Assembly (NCBI GenBank): GCA_022559985.1
Contig: JAFJTR010000006.1
Coordinates: 620,001-684,000 of the forward strand
DNA: 64,000 bases
Source of the DNA: Parastagonospora avenae f. sp. tritici 18332-5
Lineage: Eukaryota; Ascomycota; Dothideomycetes; Pleosporales; Phaeosphaeriaceae
Direction: 5' to 3'
Part shown: in pieces, positions 10,319 through 21,300 of the stretch
Numbering within the stretch: position 1 is the stretch's first letter
Layout of the letters: each line of letters starts with the position of its first letter
The notes under the pieces: model-generated
What the model saw: only the letters and a program-made list of their open reading frames with translations
Databases searched by the model: none
What the model was told of the DNA's origin: nothing
Made by a program: the position numbers and the translations under genes

Positions 10319-11884
10319 ATGCGGGAGCTCATCGCCAACCCTGGTCTAAAGTCCTACCTGTTCAACATTCGAGGTTTGCTCACGTGCACGCACACACGTA
10401 ACGGCAAAGAACCAAACAACGGCAAGATCCACATGTCCGATATAGATGATGAGGGTGAGAGCGACAGCGGCAGCACTGAGGATACTGCAAAGCTCAAATC
10501 TGGCGTTGATGCAAGTGCCGTAGGCATTCAGTTCCTCGTGATCAAAAATGACGGTCTGCTTGAACTTGAGTATGAAGGGACAGATGGGTCCGCTGCAACA
10601 TGGGCGTTTGATGGCATGAAATCTCTCAGTGGTGGGAAGATGGCTGCTGCATCCGCACAGACCGACAACGTCCCTGAGAAGTGCTTGGTGTGTGGTGTGG
10701 AAAAGAAGGACGGAGGGACCCAAACCGAAAGTCCAGTCATGCGATCAATGGTCTCCCAGACAGTTCCAGGTCACGCTACAGTAACTATCGACACACAGAC
10801 TGAACCGCAGCAAGAAGAGATTACTTGTCGCCAGCTCTCGTGTCTGACAGAGATCCTCGGCTCGTTCGCCGACACAACGGCTGCCAAAGGCACGGCGAGC
10901 CTTATGCAGGAAAAGCTCGAAGCGTACATGCGCAAGGCCAGAGATGTTTTTGAGTACTGTTCAGAAGTCCGCGATGATTTTCCCTTGCTGGCTAAGAAAA
11001 AAGACCCGATTAGCACAAAAGTCAAGGCAAAACCTGAGACGGACAGTTGCTCACTTGAGGATCAAGAGGCGCTGAGCGACGACATCGGCGCACAGACTGG
11101 AACAAAGCGCAAAGCTTCTATGGACATCGGAGCGACATTCAGCAAACGCCCGAAAATCACGCAAGACGTCAATTCATGGCCGCGACATATCTACATGGAA
11201 TGCCTCAGGGCGTCACCAGTATTCGGGGGAGATGTCGGAGTGCTACACATTGACCTGGAAAATCATCTAATATACTTTGAAGGTTCGCATGGGCGGAGGC
11301 ATATGGAAAAGTTTATAAGGAAAAGATCGATTTACGCCGCAGCTCGAGTAAGTCTCTGACCTTGGAAGTGGGACCGCACTAACATGGTGACAGCGCGAGT
11401 GATCTACAAGAGACAACTCATGCCAGACATGCCAGATCGAATCAAAAGGGCAATACATTCCTTGGAAGTCGATTACAAGAACGCGGCGGGCACGAGGACT
11501 ATAACGTTTAAGGCTGAGTGGTCGACTCTGGAACGGCGAGCATGGGGCCTCGACAAAGAGCATATCGGAGAAAACGACCCAGCCGCCGAAGACATGATTT
11601 CTCTTCACGATTATTATAGCCCCCAAAACAAGCACAAGGAAGAAAACGCTCATAACAACACGGCGCTCATTCTTGACGCCTTCATTCCCTGCATCGACAA
11701 GACATCAGGCCGCGAAGCAGTCTATGAAGCCGAGGCTGAGAAGGAAGTCTTTGGGGAGATATGGGAACACAGGGCGTTTTGGAGGTCACCAGCCAGCCTG
11801 CTCATTGTCCGGAATTCGAACGAACAAGAGGAGAAGTTGGCGGTGTGGAATACGGCTATTAATAAGTTAGAGGTTCATGACTGA
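10319..11884 (+). CDS. Orphan paralogue B, apparent frameshift
   Basis: A diverged copy of the gene at 8426-9704. Residues 71-100 match the beta module of paralogue A. A single CxxC (C122, C125) is followed by Q-T motifs at Q135, Q147 and Q160 (spacing 12 and 13), with others at Q114 and Q259. A KRK patch and an HIDLENH segment follow. A good intron (11348-11393: GTAAGT donor, CACTAAC branch, ACAG acceptor) sits at the place of paralogue A's intron, but the first-exon frame enters it in phase 0 while the second exon (11394-11884) needs phase 1. Reading the other frame from about 11281 gives a segment resembling paralogue A up to that intron, in phase 1. So either one base is missing near 11275-11317, or a 111-nt intron from a weak donor (11283-11393) restores the frame. 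The true start is also uncertain. Confidence 0.6.
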
Positions 11885-12402
11885 GGAGACCTTGGGTATA
11901 GACTCGAAGAGCCTTCGCGGGCAACAAGGGAGAGATGGGAACATCAGAAAGCCAGGAAGAGTAGGACGATGTAACGGCGAGATGATGCGCCACAGGGGTG
12001 ATGGTCTCGGTAAAGACACAACTAGGCAGAGGTGCCTACCAAAGACAGATCCAAGTACGTTCGCCAAAGGAGTTCGCCAAAGACAACCAACAAAGACCAT
12101 CCTAAACATAGTCAGTAGTTATGCAATATTCTCTGAGCATTCAAGGGCGCATGTGTTGCTCTTTTGATTGTTTCATTCGTGACAGAACATGATGAGATTT
12201 TCCATATTTATGCCTCCCGAGCTCGAGCCCAGACGGTGGAAGCCATCCTCATTCGTCATGCGGATGGAAAGCAACCGGGAGAGGTATGACAAAACGCCCC
12301 ATGCCGAGCAATACCATTTGCCTGTAAGAACCCCGCTCCGATCATGCACCATGTTTGTTTGGCCTTCATCGCGCCTGTACACCAAGTCCTTCACCCTCGC
12401 GC
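11885..12402. other. Intergenic, convergent 3' ends
   Basis: About 520 bp between the end of paralogue B and the eL37 stop codon. It has a short direct repeat TTCGCCAAAG near 12060-12080. No coding evidence. Confidence 0.5.
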
Positions 12403-12906
12403 TTAATCCTTCTTTGCGGCTGCGGGGCCCTTGGCGCCAGCGGGCGTGCCGACGCGGAATCCGTTGCTGAACTTGCGGTTGACGGTCTTGAGGTATCGCA
12501 TGCGGCCGGTACCGGTGGTCTTCCTTCGCTTGGCCTTCTCGCCCCAGTTGACTGCTATGTGTCAATCCTTGTCCCATGTCATGAGAGGAGGTGCGGTAGT
12601 TGAACGTACACTTGCGGGTCTTAGCAGCAGGGTAGCCGCATGAGGAGCAGGTGTGCTTCTGGATGTGGAGGGAGCGACGACCTGAGCGTGACTGTCAGTC
12701 CATGTTCTTCGCTTTGCCAATCCGGTCTTTGCATCCGTTGTCCACCAATCGAATGCCAGAGTCCCGGGGGATTTCACGTACCGCAACGCCTGCAGAGCGT
12801 GTGCGTCTTGTTGTGGCGCTTTCCGAAGCTGGAAGTTCCCTTTGCTGTATCGCAGTCAGTCTCGAAGTTCGGATTTCGGGTGCGGTTGGGAGCGCGGCGT
12901 ACTCAT
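12403..12906 (-). CDS. RPL37: 60S ribosomal protein eL37
   Basis: Four exons: 12903-12906, 12782-12844, 12610-12681, 12403-12551, total 288 nt and 95 residues. The assembled protein begins MTKGTSSFGKRHNKTH and keeps the zinc-binding cysteines C19, C22, C34 and C37, the NWGEKAKRRKTTGTGRM segment and the basic tail of eL37. The first coding exon is only four bases (ATGA); the next base pair is the GT donor (GTACGC), and the Thr codon of the invariant MTKG start is completed by the second exon. No other in-frame ATG restores that start, so this model is preferred. The product is a structural zinc-ribbon protein of the large ribosomal subunit. Intron interruption right after the start codon is common in fungal ribosomal protein genes. 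Confidence 0.92.
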
Positions 12907-14664
12907 TTTGGGCTAGGAACTGTATGCAAAATATTGTTAGCGATTGAACGTGGTAGGGTGTCCTTGACGGAGGGCTCACCTTGGGACGCTGTGGTGGTTA
13001 GTGACGTTGGAGTTGTCGATTGCGAAGTTCAGAATTCGTCGTGGGCTAAGCGGCTCCTGCGTGGTCGGTTAGCGGCCAATCAGATGCGAGTCTTGGCACG
13101 CTAGACATGATTTCGCCGGTCACCAACTTCAGATGTCCAGTCGCACCATTTCAACACCGACTTCGACCTGGGTCGTTCCACATGATACACGGATGTCCAT
13201 AAAGTCTGCGCATGGCGTAGGCTGCGACTTGCGAGGGGGCGTGTCCGGGACTGAGGCTTGACCGGACCGGCTGTCAGACGAACAATTTGACAGTACTCAC
13301 CTGCTTATTCCGTGTTTGTGCCAGCCTGCAGAATGTCGAAAGATGACTTCAAGCATGCACGGCCATCATGACTGTTGCCTGGGCCATGGACTCAACGGAC
13401 TGCAAGCTGAAAGCGGTATCTAGAGGTCGCAAACATTGCCAGAGGCTTGATCATCGCCTTCATCTTTGGCAGCTACAAGTGAATGATCTTCGATATGAAA
13501 CGAAGATGATCAAAACATCGTCTCCTTCGCATTGCGCTTCTTAAACCATCGCCTTCAAAGTCGACACCGGTGCTTACCTGGCTTTATTGACCACTTCACG
13601 TGCGCAGCCACGCATCTACAGAATCATTTGAAATTCAGCAGACCATACAACTCCAGACAACACCAACAAGTATGTGATCATGCTTCGGAGATCAATCCGC
13701 CAATTGACTGAGCGGTCTCCGCGGGATTTTTTAGATGTCGCAGCTGAAGGACCTGGTGGATGCTTGCACAGTGCGCTCATCATTTGACTGCCGAATGGCC
13801 GAATCGACCACCTCAATTGCCGCTGTGTTTTGATCGTGTTCACAACTGTTCGCAGCCTTCTCTACACCAGAGCGCCTGATAGCAAGCCACCAACACACCA
13901 TCTGCTGCAGCAAGCACATGCTAGCTTTCCACCAGACAGACAACAGTTAGCAATAGCGAACACGGATACGTGACGAGTCAGAAAACCACAGCACCCCCAC
14001 GAATCTCGCTGTTCCACACCTTCTGAGAAACCCCACGCTTTCACTCTTGACAACCCTCGCTACCCCAGATGGCCCGTTGAGAGATCCCAAGACTATGGTC
14101 CATGGCACCGAGACTTGAGGGCGTGGCACCATGGGCCCAGCCTATTTTGAGGCTTTTGATCAGCCTACCAGCCAACGACAGCAAAGGGCGTGTGTTTTGC
14201 AATGAACAGACGCATTGATGGTGTCGTGAAGGATCAAGTTCCGCTGGCCAATCAGAAGGCGAAACGTGAACGCGTGCACGTCTCCTAGGGTTTGAGTGCG
14301 GCAGCAGCTCCCGCATGGCGCCCGTGCTAATCCATATCTCCTCGCATGCAAGAGTCTTGCCTGAATCTTGACGATGTGCATCAAGGTTCTTCGCCAATTG
14401 CAGACACGCAGGATGGCACCCAGCCTCCTGCTTCGCCGCGTGTCGGATGTTCAGTGTAAGCCAGGTCGCCGAAAAGCAATGTGCCCTGCATGACCACGTT
14501 CTGCACGTCTTATATCCAAACTCCAATGACACCTCCTGCGCCGATCATACTGCTCTTTCCGCACCTCTTCGCGCTGATATAGGCCTCGGTCATCCTGTCC
14601 TTACTTGGATGGGGCTGTCGACGACTGAACACACCTTCCAAGAAGAGCATACTCTCCGTTCGTG
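12907..14664. other. Intergenic, divergent promoters of eL37 and phosphate transporter
   Basis: About 1.76 kb. Short ORFs on both strands (largest 163 codons at 14041-14532, minus) have no recognisable features. It holds a CACGTG at 13597-13602 and CACGT-type sites close to the transporter start, listed separately. Confidence 0.45.
14495..14509 (+). promoter_or_regulatory. Candidate Pho4/NUC-1-type CACGT sites
   Basis: CACGTT at 14495-14500 and CACGTC at 14504-14509, about 155-170 bp upstream of the transporter ATG, next to a TATAT-like sequence (14511-14515). In yeast, Pho4 binds CACGTG and CACGTT cores upstream of PHO84. Such hexamers are frequent by chance, so this is suggestive only. Confidence 0.3.
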
Positions 14665-16736
14665 ATGCTTTCTTTCGGGCGCGTTGGAAATGCTGCATAT
14701 CGCGATGTTCCTGGAGTATATGTACGTTCCCCACCAGCTTTCACGATGCCCGTGCTGATCTTCGCAGACTCATATAGCCGACCCGAATGAGCGTCGGCGC
14801 ATGGCCCTCGCAGAGGTCGATAAAGCACCCTTTGGATGGTACCATGTTCGACTAGCAGTTGTTACTGGCATCGGGTTCTTCACAGACGCGTATTCTGTAG
14901 GTCAAGTGTGACGACAAGGCTGAAAGATGACTGACAAGACCAAAAGCTGTTTGCCATCAATCTTGCAGTCATCTTGCTTGGTATCGTGTACTGGCAAGAT
15001 GCAGAACATCGCGGTGTCATGCCGCATAATGCAGATACTTCCTTGAAGGTCGCCACATCCGCCGGAGCAATCTTTGGCATGGTGATTTTCGGATACCTTG
15101 GAGACTATCTAGGGCGTAAGAAGATGTATGGAGTTGAATTGATGATAATCATTTCCACGACACTTGCTCAATCACTCTGCGGAGAGTCTACGACTCTGTC
15201 AGTAGTCGGCGTACTCATCTTCTATCGGGCGGTGATGGGAATAGGTGTAGGCGGAGATTGTGAGTACCAGCCTGAAGGACTGAGCCGGGTTGAGTCGGAA
15301 GCGACTCAGGTCGCTTTCTGATAATACCAATCAGACACTCAATCCGCCCTGGTTGAATTGAACTAACGAATCCATAGATCCGTTGAGCGCGGTCATTACA
15401 GCTGAATTCTCCAGTACCAGATATCGAGGAGGAATCATCGCAGCCGTCTTTGCTATGCAAGGACTCGGACAGCTCGCTGCTAGCCTGGTAACTTTGATTG
15501 TCGTCGTTGCATACAAAGACCACCTGCTGCCGGTTGCGTCAGTGGCAGAGTGCAGCGGCCAATGTGCCTTGACAGTCGACAAGATGTGGAGGATCATCAT
15601 CGCTTTTGGAGGCATACCTGGCTGGTTCGCGCTTTACTACCGACTCACTATCCCGGAAACGCCGCGCTACACCTTCGACGTCCTTTACGATGTCGAGAAA
15701 GCTTCAGTTGACGCACGAAAATACCGCTATGGCAAGCAAGGCAATGTCGTCAATCCAGTTACTCAAGCCCAAGCACGCAGAGACATGGCAAAGTACAGGA
15801 CACCACGGCCGTCTGTTCTCGAAGTCCTGCGCTTCTACTCGCAAAGGCGTCAAGCGATCCGACTATTCGGCACATCAATGAGCTGGTTGTAAGTAATCCT
15901 CGCCTCACGCTTTATCTTCCAACCTAATCAACCCCTCTAGCTTCCTCGATCTCGCCTTCTATGGACTCGGCTTCTCCTCCGCCTCCCTCCTCTCCACCAT
16001 GGGCTTCGACCAACGCGCCAACCTCTACGAAAACCTGCGCAACACCGCCACCGGCCAAATTGTCCTCATCTGCGCCGGCGCACTGCCCGGCTACTGGCTC
16101 ACTGTCTTTTCCGTCGACAAGATCGGGCGGCGCCCCATTCAAATTGGCGGCTTCGCTGTCCTGACCATCATCTTCTGCGTCCTGGGCTTCGCATGGCGCA
16201 GCCTGACCAAGACGCATCTCCTAGCCTTGTACGTCCTCGCGCAGTTCTTCTTCAACTTCGGCCCCAATGCCACGACATTCATCACGCCCGCGGAAATCTT
16301 CCCGACGAGAGTGCGCAGCACGGGGCACGGATTCAGCGCAGGCATGGGCAAACTCGGTGCGGTGTTTGCGCAGATATTCTTCGCGCCGATGATCAAGAAG
16401 GGCGCGACGCATAATAATCCGACACCCTGGATTCACGGCGTCATGCAGATCTTCGCGCTGTTCATGTTTCTCGGGATGCTGACGAGCTTGCTGGTGCCGG
16501 AGAGTAAGCAGGCGAGGCTCGAGGCGCTGGCGGGCGAGAAGGAGGATGTGTATGAGCTGCAGGCGAGTTCGTGGAGGAATAGAAGGGGTGGAGGTGGAAG
16601 CGTGAGAGGAGATGTAGATGAGGAGAGGAGGAGCCAGAGGGCGAGCGGGAGTACGAGTACAGGGGGTGTAGGGTACGAAGGAGAGAAGAAGTGGTGGCGC
16701 TTCCGACAGACAGACATGCACGGGCAATCTGTCTGA
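14665..16736 (+). CDS. PHO84: Pho84-type inorganic phosphate transporter (MFS)
   Basis: Five exons: 14665-14721, 14768-14896, 14947-15259, 15378-15888, 15941-16736, all with GT-AG introns and consistent phase, giving 601 residues. The protein shows the 12-segment major facilitator layout: a first membrane segment preceded by WYHVRLAVVTGIGFFTDAY, the FGYLGDYLGRKKMYG loop, GIGVGGDYPLSAVITAE after TM4, a long central loop, and ETPRY and GRR motifs typical of the phosphate:H+ symporter family. It is expected to import inorganic phosphate at the plasma membrane. The C-terminal ~70 residues are Gly/Arg/Ser-rich and cytoplasmic. Other family members differ in affinity, so a strict PHO84 assignment is by family only. 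The gene converges with Elp6, with 144 bp between stop codons. Confidence 0.9.
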
Positions 16737-16880
16737 ACGACACAAGCGCAGTTTTGATATGTTAGCATGGCGTCGGGGATCTGGTTTGAATATTCGCTCC
16801 TTGTATTATACTCGTTGCACCGCTTTATACCCTCTCCTTAAGCGCATTAGCTTAGATCAATCTTCTTGAGTTTCACTACT

Positions 16881-17924
16881 TCAATCATCGCCACCAGCTC
16901 CCCGCTCAAACACCTTCACGCTCCCGTCGCCTTTGACCTGGTATAGGAACTCTTTCCCCTTCCCAGTATCGTCCCTCGTCTTCCCTTCATTCTTGAACCC
17001 CAAGCCTCTCCAGTCCATTCGTTGCTCCGTGACGCGTATTACGCCACTCACATCCCTCGCTACACCGGTATCCAGCACTCTGGCGCCTATTATCCGCCTG
17101 CTCATATGCCCCAGCTTGACAAGCAAGTTGTGATGCGCGATTTCGAGCGGCTGAGGAGGCGTGCTTAGACTTAGCAGTGGGTTGTCGGCTTGCATATGTG
17201 TGACGACGTGCGAGACGCTCGGTAGGTTGCGCAGAGTGAGTATGAGTGACGATACGGCGGACGGCTTGATGGTAGGGTGAAGAGCGAGGAGGAGGTCAGG
17301 GTTGTCGAGTACGACGAGAATTTTGCGCGACGAGCCCGATGGGGATGAAAGGGCGGAAACGGCGTTGATCACCGTGGTCTTCAAGTGCGCGACGTCGAGC
17401 GACTTCAATGTATAGTGGCCTGGCGAGGTCTGCTTCGTGCTTGCTGCTGGTGCTGGTACAGGCACAGTCCTATCCACCGCCGGACCTACTGGCCCTCTTG
17501 CTTGCGCAGCCGGCGCAAGCCCTCGGCGTCCCTGTAGTTCGAGCGCAGGCGAATTGAAGCCCGAAGGTGTTGCTCCTGAGCCGTTTGCAGCTTCTCCAGT
17601 CGCCGTCACACTCAGACACGCCTCGCTCAACCCATCCACGAATGCGAACCGGCCTTCGCGCCTCAGTCTCTCAAGATCCAGGCCTCCGCCTTTCCTCGCT
17701 TCTTGCTTCCAGAAATCGTATTCCCTCATCCACGACACCAGCACGACATTATGACCTTGCTGTGCCCCGCCATCTTTAGTGTTGCTTAACGCAGCGCACA
17801 AAAACCGAATTATCAGCCAGTTCGCACTGGCTCCGAGCGTGCTCGTGAGGAGGAGAAGCGATTCATCGTGTGGGAGGCCCACGTAGGGTTGGAGGTGTGA
17901 GGGTATGCGAGATGATGGAGGCAT
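16881..17924 (-). CDS. ELP6: Elongator complex subunit Elp6
   Basis: Single exon, 347 residues. The N-terminal part resembles fungal Elp6: LPHDESLLLLTSTLGASANW, then the VVLVSWMREYDFWKQEARKG strand-helix, and LDLERLRREGRFAFVDGL. A low-complexity insertion (about 110-165) precedes the RecA-like core with a KILVVLDNPDLLL strand. Elp6 forms the Elp4-Elp5-Elp6 ring of Elongator, which is needed for wobble-uridine modification of tRNAs. As known for Elp6, no P-loop lysine motif is visible. The start is the first ATG of the open frame and gives the expected N-terminus. Confidence 0.82.
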   Translation of the reverse strand: MPPSSRIPSHLQPYVGLPHDESLLLLTSTLGASANWLIIRFLCAALSNTKDGGAQQGHNVVLVSWMREYDFWKQEARKGGGLDLERLRREGRFAFVDGLSEACLSVTATGEAANGSGATPSGFNSPALELQGRRGLAPAAQARGPVGPAVDRTVPVPAPAASTKQTSPGHYTLKSLDVAHLKTTVINAVSALSSPSGSSRKILVVLDNPDLLLALHPTIKPSAVSSLILTLRNLPSVSHVVTHMQADNPLLSLSTPPQPLEIAHHNLLVKLGHMSRRIIGARVLDTGVARDVSGVIRVTEQRMDWRGLGFKNEGKTRDDTGKGKEFLYQVKGDGSVKVFERGAGGDD

Positions 17925-18349
17925 GGCGTTGACGTATTGGAAAATAGGTTGCGCATCGCAGATCTGGTTAGTGGTGTGCTCTATCGATAAGCCTCAAACC
18001 ATGTTCATCGCGCCATGATAGCTCATCAGCATTACCCTTCATGTTCTGGTCGGTTTTTGTTTATGATACATTTCTTTCTATTGTTTTTGTGCTTTCTGAA
18101 TTTTGATGTAGGGCTGGATAATTTAACCGGTCATGGATATGCTCCAAATCACTCCTCAACCTTTTTTTTTTGCATACCATCGCAGTCTCTCACTGCAAGA
18201 CGCCGCCATAGTAGCTGCCGTCATGGTGATTTTACCTCAAGCGGCTGCACGCATGTTGATCCGCCGCCAATGAGATGTCTGGCCTCCCAAATGGGGCTTC
18301 GCAAATCTCCCTAGGACGCCGTAACACCTGATTTGACATCCCGCTCCAC
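17925..18349. other. Intergenic upstream of Elp6
   Basis: About 425 bp between the Elp6 start and the RdRP stop, both on the minus strand. It includes T-rich tracts near 18055-18175. No gene is seen. Confidence 0.5.
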
Positions 18350-21300
18350 TCAACCAAATCGCCAAAGTTTCTCTAGCACGGACGGCTTCTGGCCTGGGAG
18401 TTTGACATATAGAAAATCCTGCTGCTGGCGACCTTCTTGCTCGCCTCCGTTGCTAATGTTCTCCTCTCCAACCCATGTCTGACTCTGGACTTTTGACGCG
18501 TCCGGTCCCAGACCATAGCTTCCTCCGAGGGCAAGGCGGTCAAGTGAATCAGTATTGGCCCTTCCCTGGTTTGACTTGTCCTGATCCGCCTTGTCTTGAA
18601 TCGCGTTCTCACTCTCCTCTTCCTCATCCTCCTGTTTTGTTCCATCCTGATCTGCCTGCTCCTTCTGAGCCTTGTTTTCGATTGCTGTATGCTGGGGTTC
18701 TGCAGACTGCGGGGCAACTTGCATACCAAAATCCAACTTCAATAGCTCTCCGTAATGTACCGTTCCCTCTTCTGTCTCGACATCTCCCACATCCGTACTA
18801 GAATGCCCAGTCGGTCTCTTCTGGTGAGGCAGAGAACGAGGGAATGACGCAAGAGACTTGACGTGGTGAGCTTTCCCGGTGGCGATCTTACCAAGCTCGC
18901 TGGGGAAGAGCCAGGGGAATGACATCAACGGCATGTGCTCAGCATCCATCAGGCGAGCAGGGACCTCTTGTCCGCCGACAATTTTCGTCGCATGGCAATC
19001 CGCCAATGCCGCTTGCAGCTCTCTCGCTGTCACCTTGTACATGGCTGCCACGAAGGGTCCAAGATGGTTCCAGTCAGCTGCGTTCGTCATCTCGGCTGCC
19101 TCTCGACACATCTCTTGATACTGGGCCTTGAGAGCTCCCATGGTCCGGCCAAACTCCTCGGCAAACTTGTAATCACGACTCTCTTGATTATGGGCAAGAA
19201 CGAAGACCGACCAAGCCTCAAACTCTGTACAGATCCTGTGCTTGGCCATGAGCCGCTTGAAAGCCTCATCGTAGAGCGCCTTTATGTCTGTTGCTTTGCT
19301 CAAGAGCTCTTCGTCAACCTCACAGGCATCGAGAATGCGGATATCGAAGGCATTCTCCCATTGGGGTTTGAAATCAACCAGCTCAACTTGGTCGTAGAGC
19401 TTGCCCAGAACCTTGGTCGACTTGTAGATCTTACGGGTGTGGATATGCTTCTTCTCCATGAAGTGTGGCCAACGTTTTGGTCTCAGGTCTTGACTCATCT
19501 GAGCTGGTATGCCACTCTTAGGATAGTCGACTGCCTGGGAGTGGAGCTTAGCTAGCTCTAAGCAGGTCCCGGAACTGACACCTTCGTGGTTGGCGTCAGC
19601 TTGCGCTAGATGAGCATGCGCGATCTGGCCGAGGGAATCGTTCTGCATGTAGGTGACGAAAAAATCGCTGATGTCAGCCACTGTAATGGGGCCTTCTTTC
19701 TCGATCGGTTTCTCGGGCGTAAAATCCATTGGCGGTACATTGATGAGTTCCGGTATCAAATCTTTGTCCCATAATACCATGTAGTCGTCACCATCGAGAT
19801 CACCACCAGAGCACATGTTGGCCAAGTCACAATCGCCCTTTTGTGGGAGTACTACCACATTCTTGAGGTGGTTGAGAGCGGGGACGTCAACTGCGCGAAC
19901 GACCCGCAAATCGCCAGAATGAAGCGATGGATTACGCGCCAGAACACAGATACCTTTGACGATCTTGTAGTGGCCTCGCTTGTTTGCTTGAGTGTCATCC
20001 ACCTGCAAAAATATCTCAGGCAGAGTCTCCATTTTGTCCTGGCGAGACGCATCGAACCTTGATTGCGGGTCATTGTGGTGCCCTTTCAGTGTGCCAGTCT
20101 CATCGACACATCCTAAAACAAAGGCACCGTCTTCGATGGCAATTCTAGCCTTCTCTTTGAGGTTCTTGATAGTGGCTGCTCGCCAGAGCTTCAGTAGCGA
20201 CATCATGAATGGCTCGCGGCTCTCCATGAAGCCGTCAATTACCATACCCGCCATGGTCAGCGTCGTCTGGTTCATGTCGATGTGCTTGCGCAGTTTTGCA
20301 ATTGCCGTATCCTTATCTGCCATAGCTTGCTCGTAGTCGTTGACCATTTCTTGTTGTTTTTGAATGAGGACATTGTCAGAGACACCCAAATCAGACAACA
20401 CGACAATGATCTGTCGATTAAAGAAGGGAGTTGCCAGAGCTGATGATCGGATAATCTCCAAGCCCAAGAACTTTGCTTCGAACTTGAGCTGACTCGGTCG
20501 AATGTGAACTTCGTTACCAGTGATCTTAGGATCCAGAGCAAGGACGCCTTTGCAGCCACCGAGGCGAAACTGGTAAAGTGATGGTGGGTCGTCGAATGCG
20601 TTAGAAAGACCTAGCTCTTGTGCGGCCATTTGTGCCAGGAAGAGGGACAATTTTCCTACTCCGTCGGTAAAGCAGTAGCCGTTGCGCTCGATGTCAGGGA
20701 TCTTAACGATCGTGACCTTGACTCTCATGGCCCGTGTTGTTGAGAAACACTGCCCAAGTCGAGCGCCAAACTTCGCCACTGTTTTGATGTGGTCGAATCG
20801 TCCTAATGAAGACCTGATATCGTCGGCAGACTTTGTGGATGTTGGCGCGTAGAAGTAGGCCCCATGCTCTCGGAACTGTGAGTTACCAAATGCGAGAAAC
20901 TCGTAGTATCGACCGGCAACCACGATTCCGTTCTTCATCGCTCGACGTACTCGATCAAAGGTAGCATCTGCCCTGCCATTCGACATGCTGCGCAGAACCC
21001 CTTCCATCTTCTCATCAGAGAACTTGACTCGCAGGAAGCGATCTGCGATCGCGGCGTACTCGCGTGTGATACGGTTGGATGTTTCCATAAAAGGTGAGGC
21101 AACATGTATTGTGCTCGGTGTTATGATAGCAGACCGCTGTAGCAAACAATAGCTGGGAACCTTCTTCTCGAGACTGCCTTTCGTTCGAATCTCAAATATC
21201 TCCATGGGATCATAGTAAGTTTCTTGTTTGTCGACCACTTTCTCCAGAAGGTATATTGCCCGACGAGGATCCTTGGCGAGCTGTTCGAGGAACTCAGCTG

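Noticed and set aside
14041..14532. 163-codon minus-strand ORF in the transporter upstream region
   Set aside because: No motif, no plausible partner exon, irregular Cys/His/Arg content typical of chance frames.
16221..16745. 174-codon minus-strand ORF opposite the transporter
   Set aside because: Shadow of the GC-rich last exon of the phosphate transporter; composition follows the sense codons.
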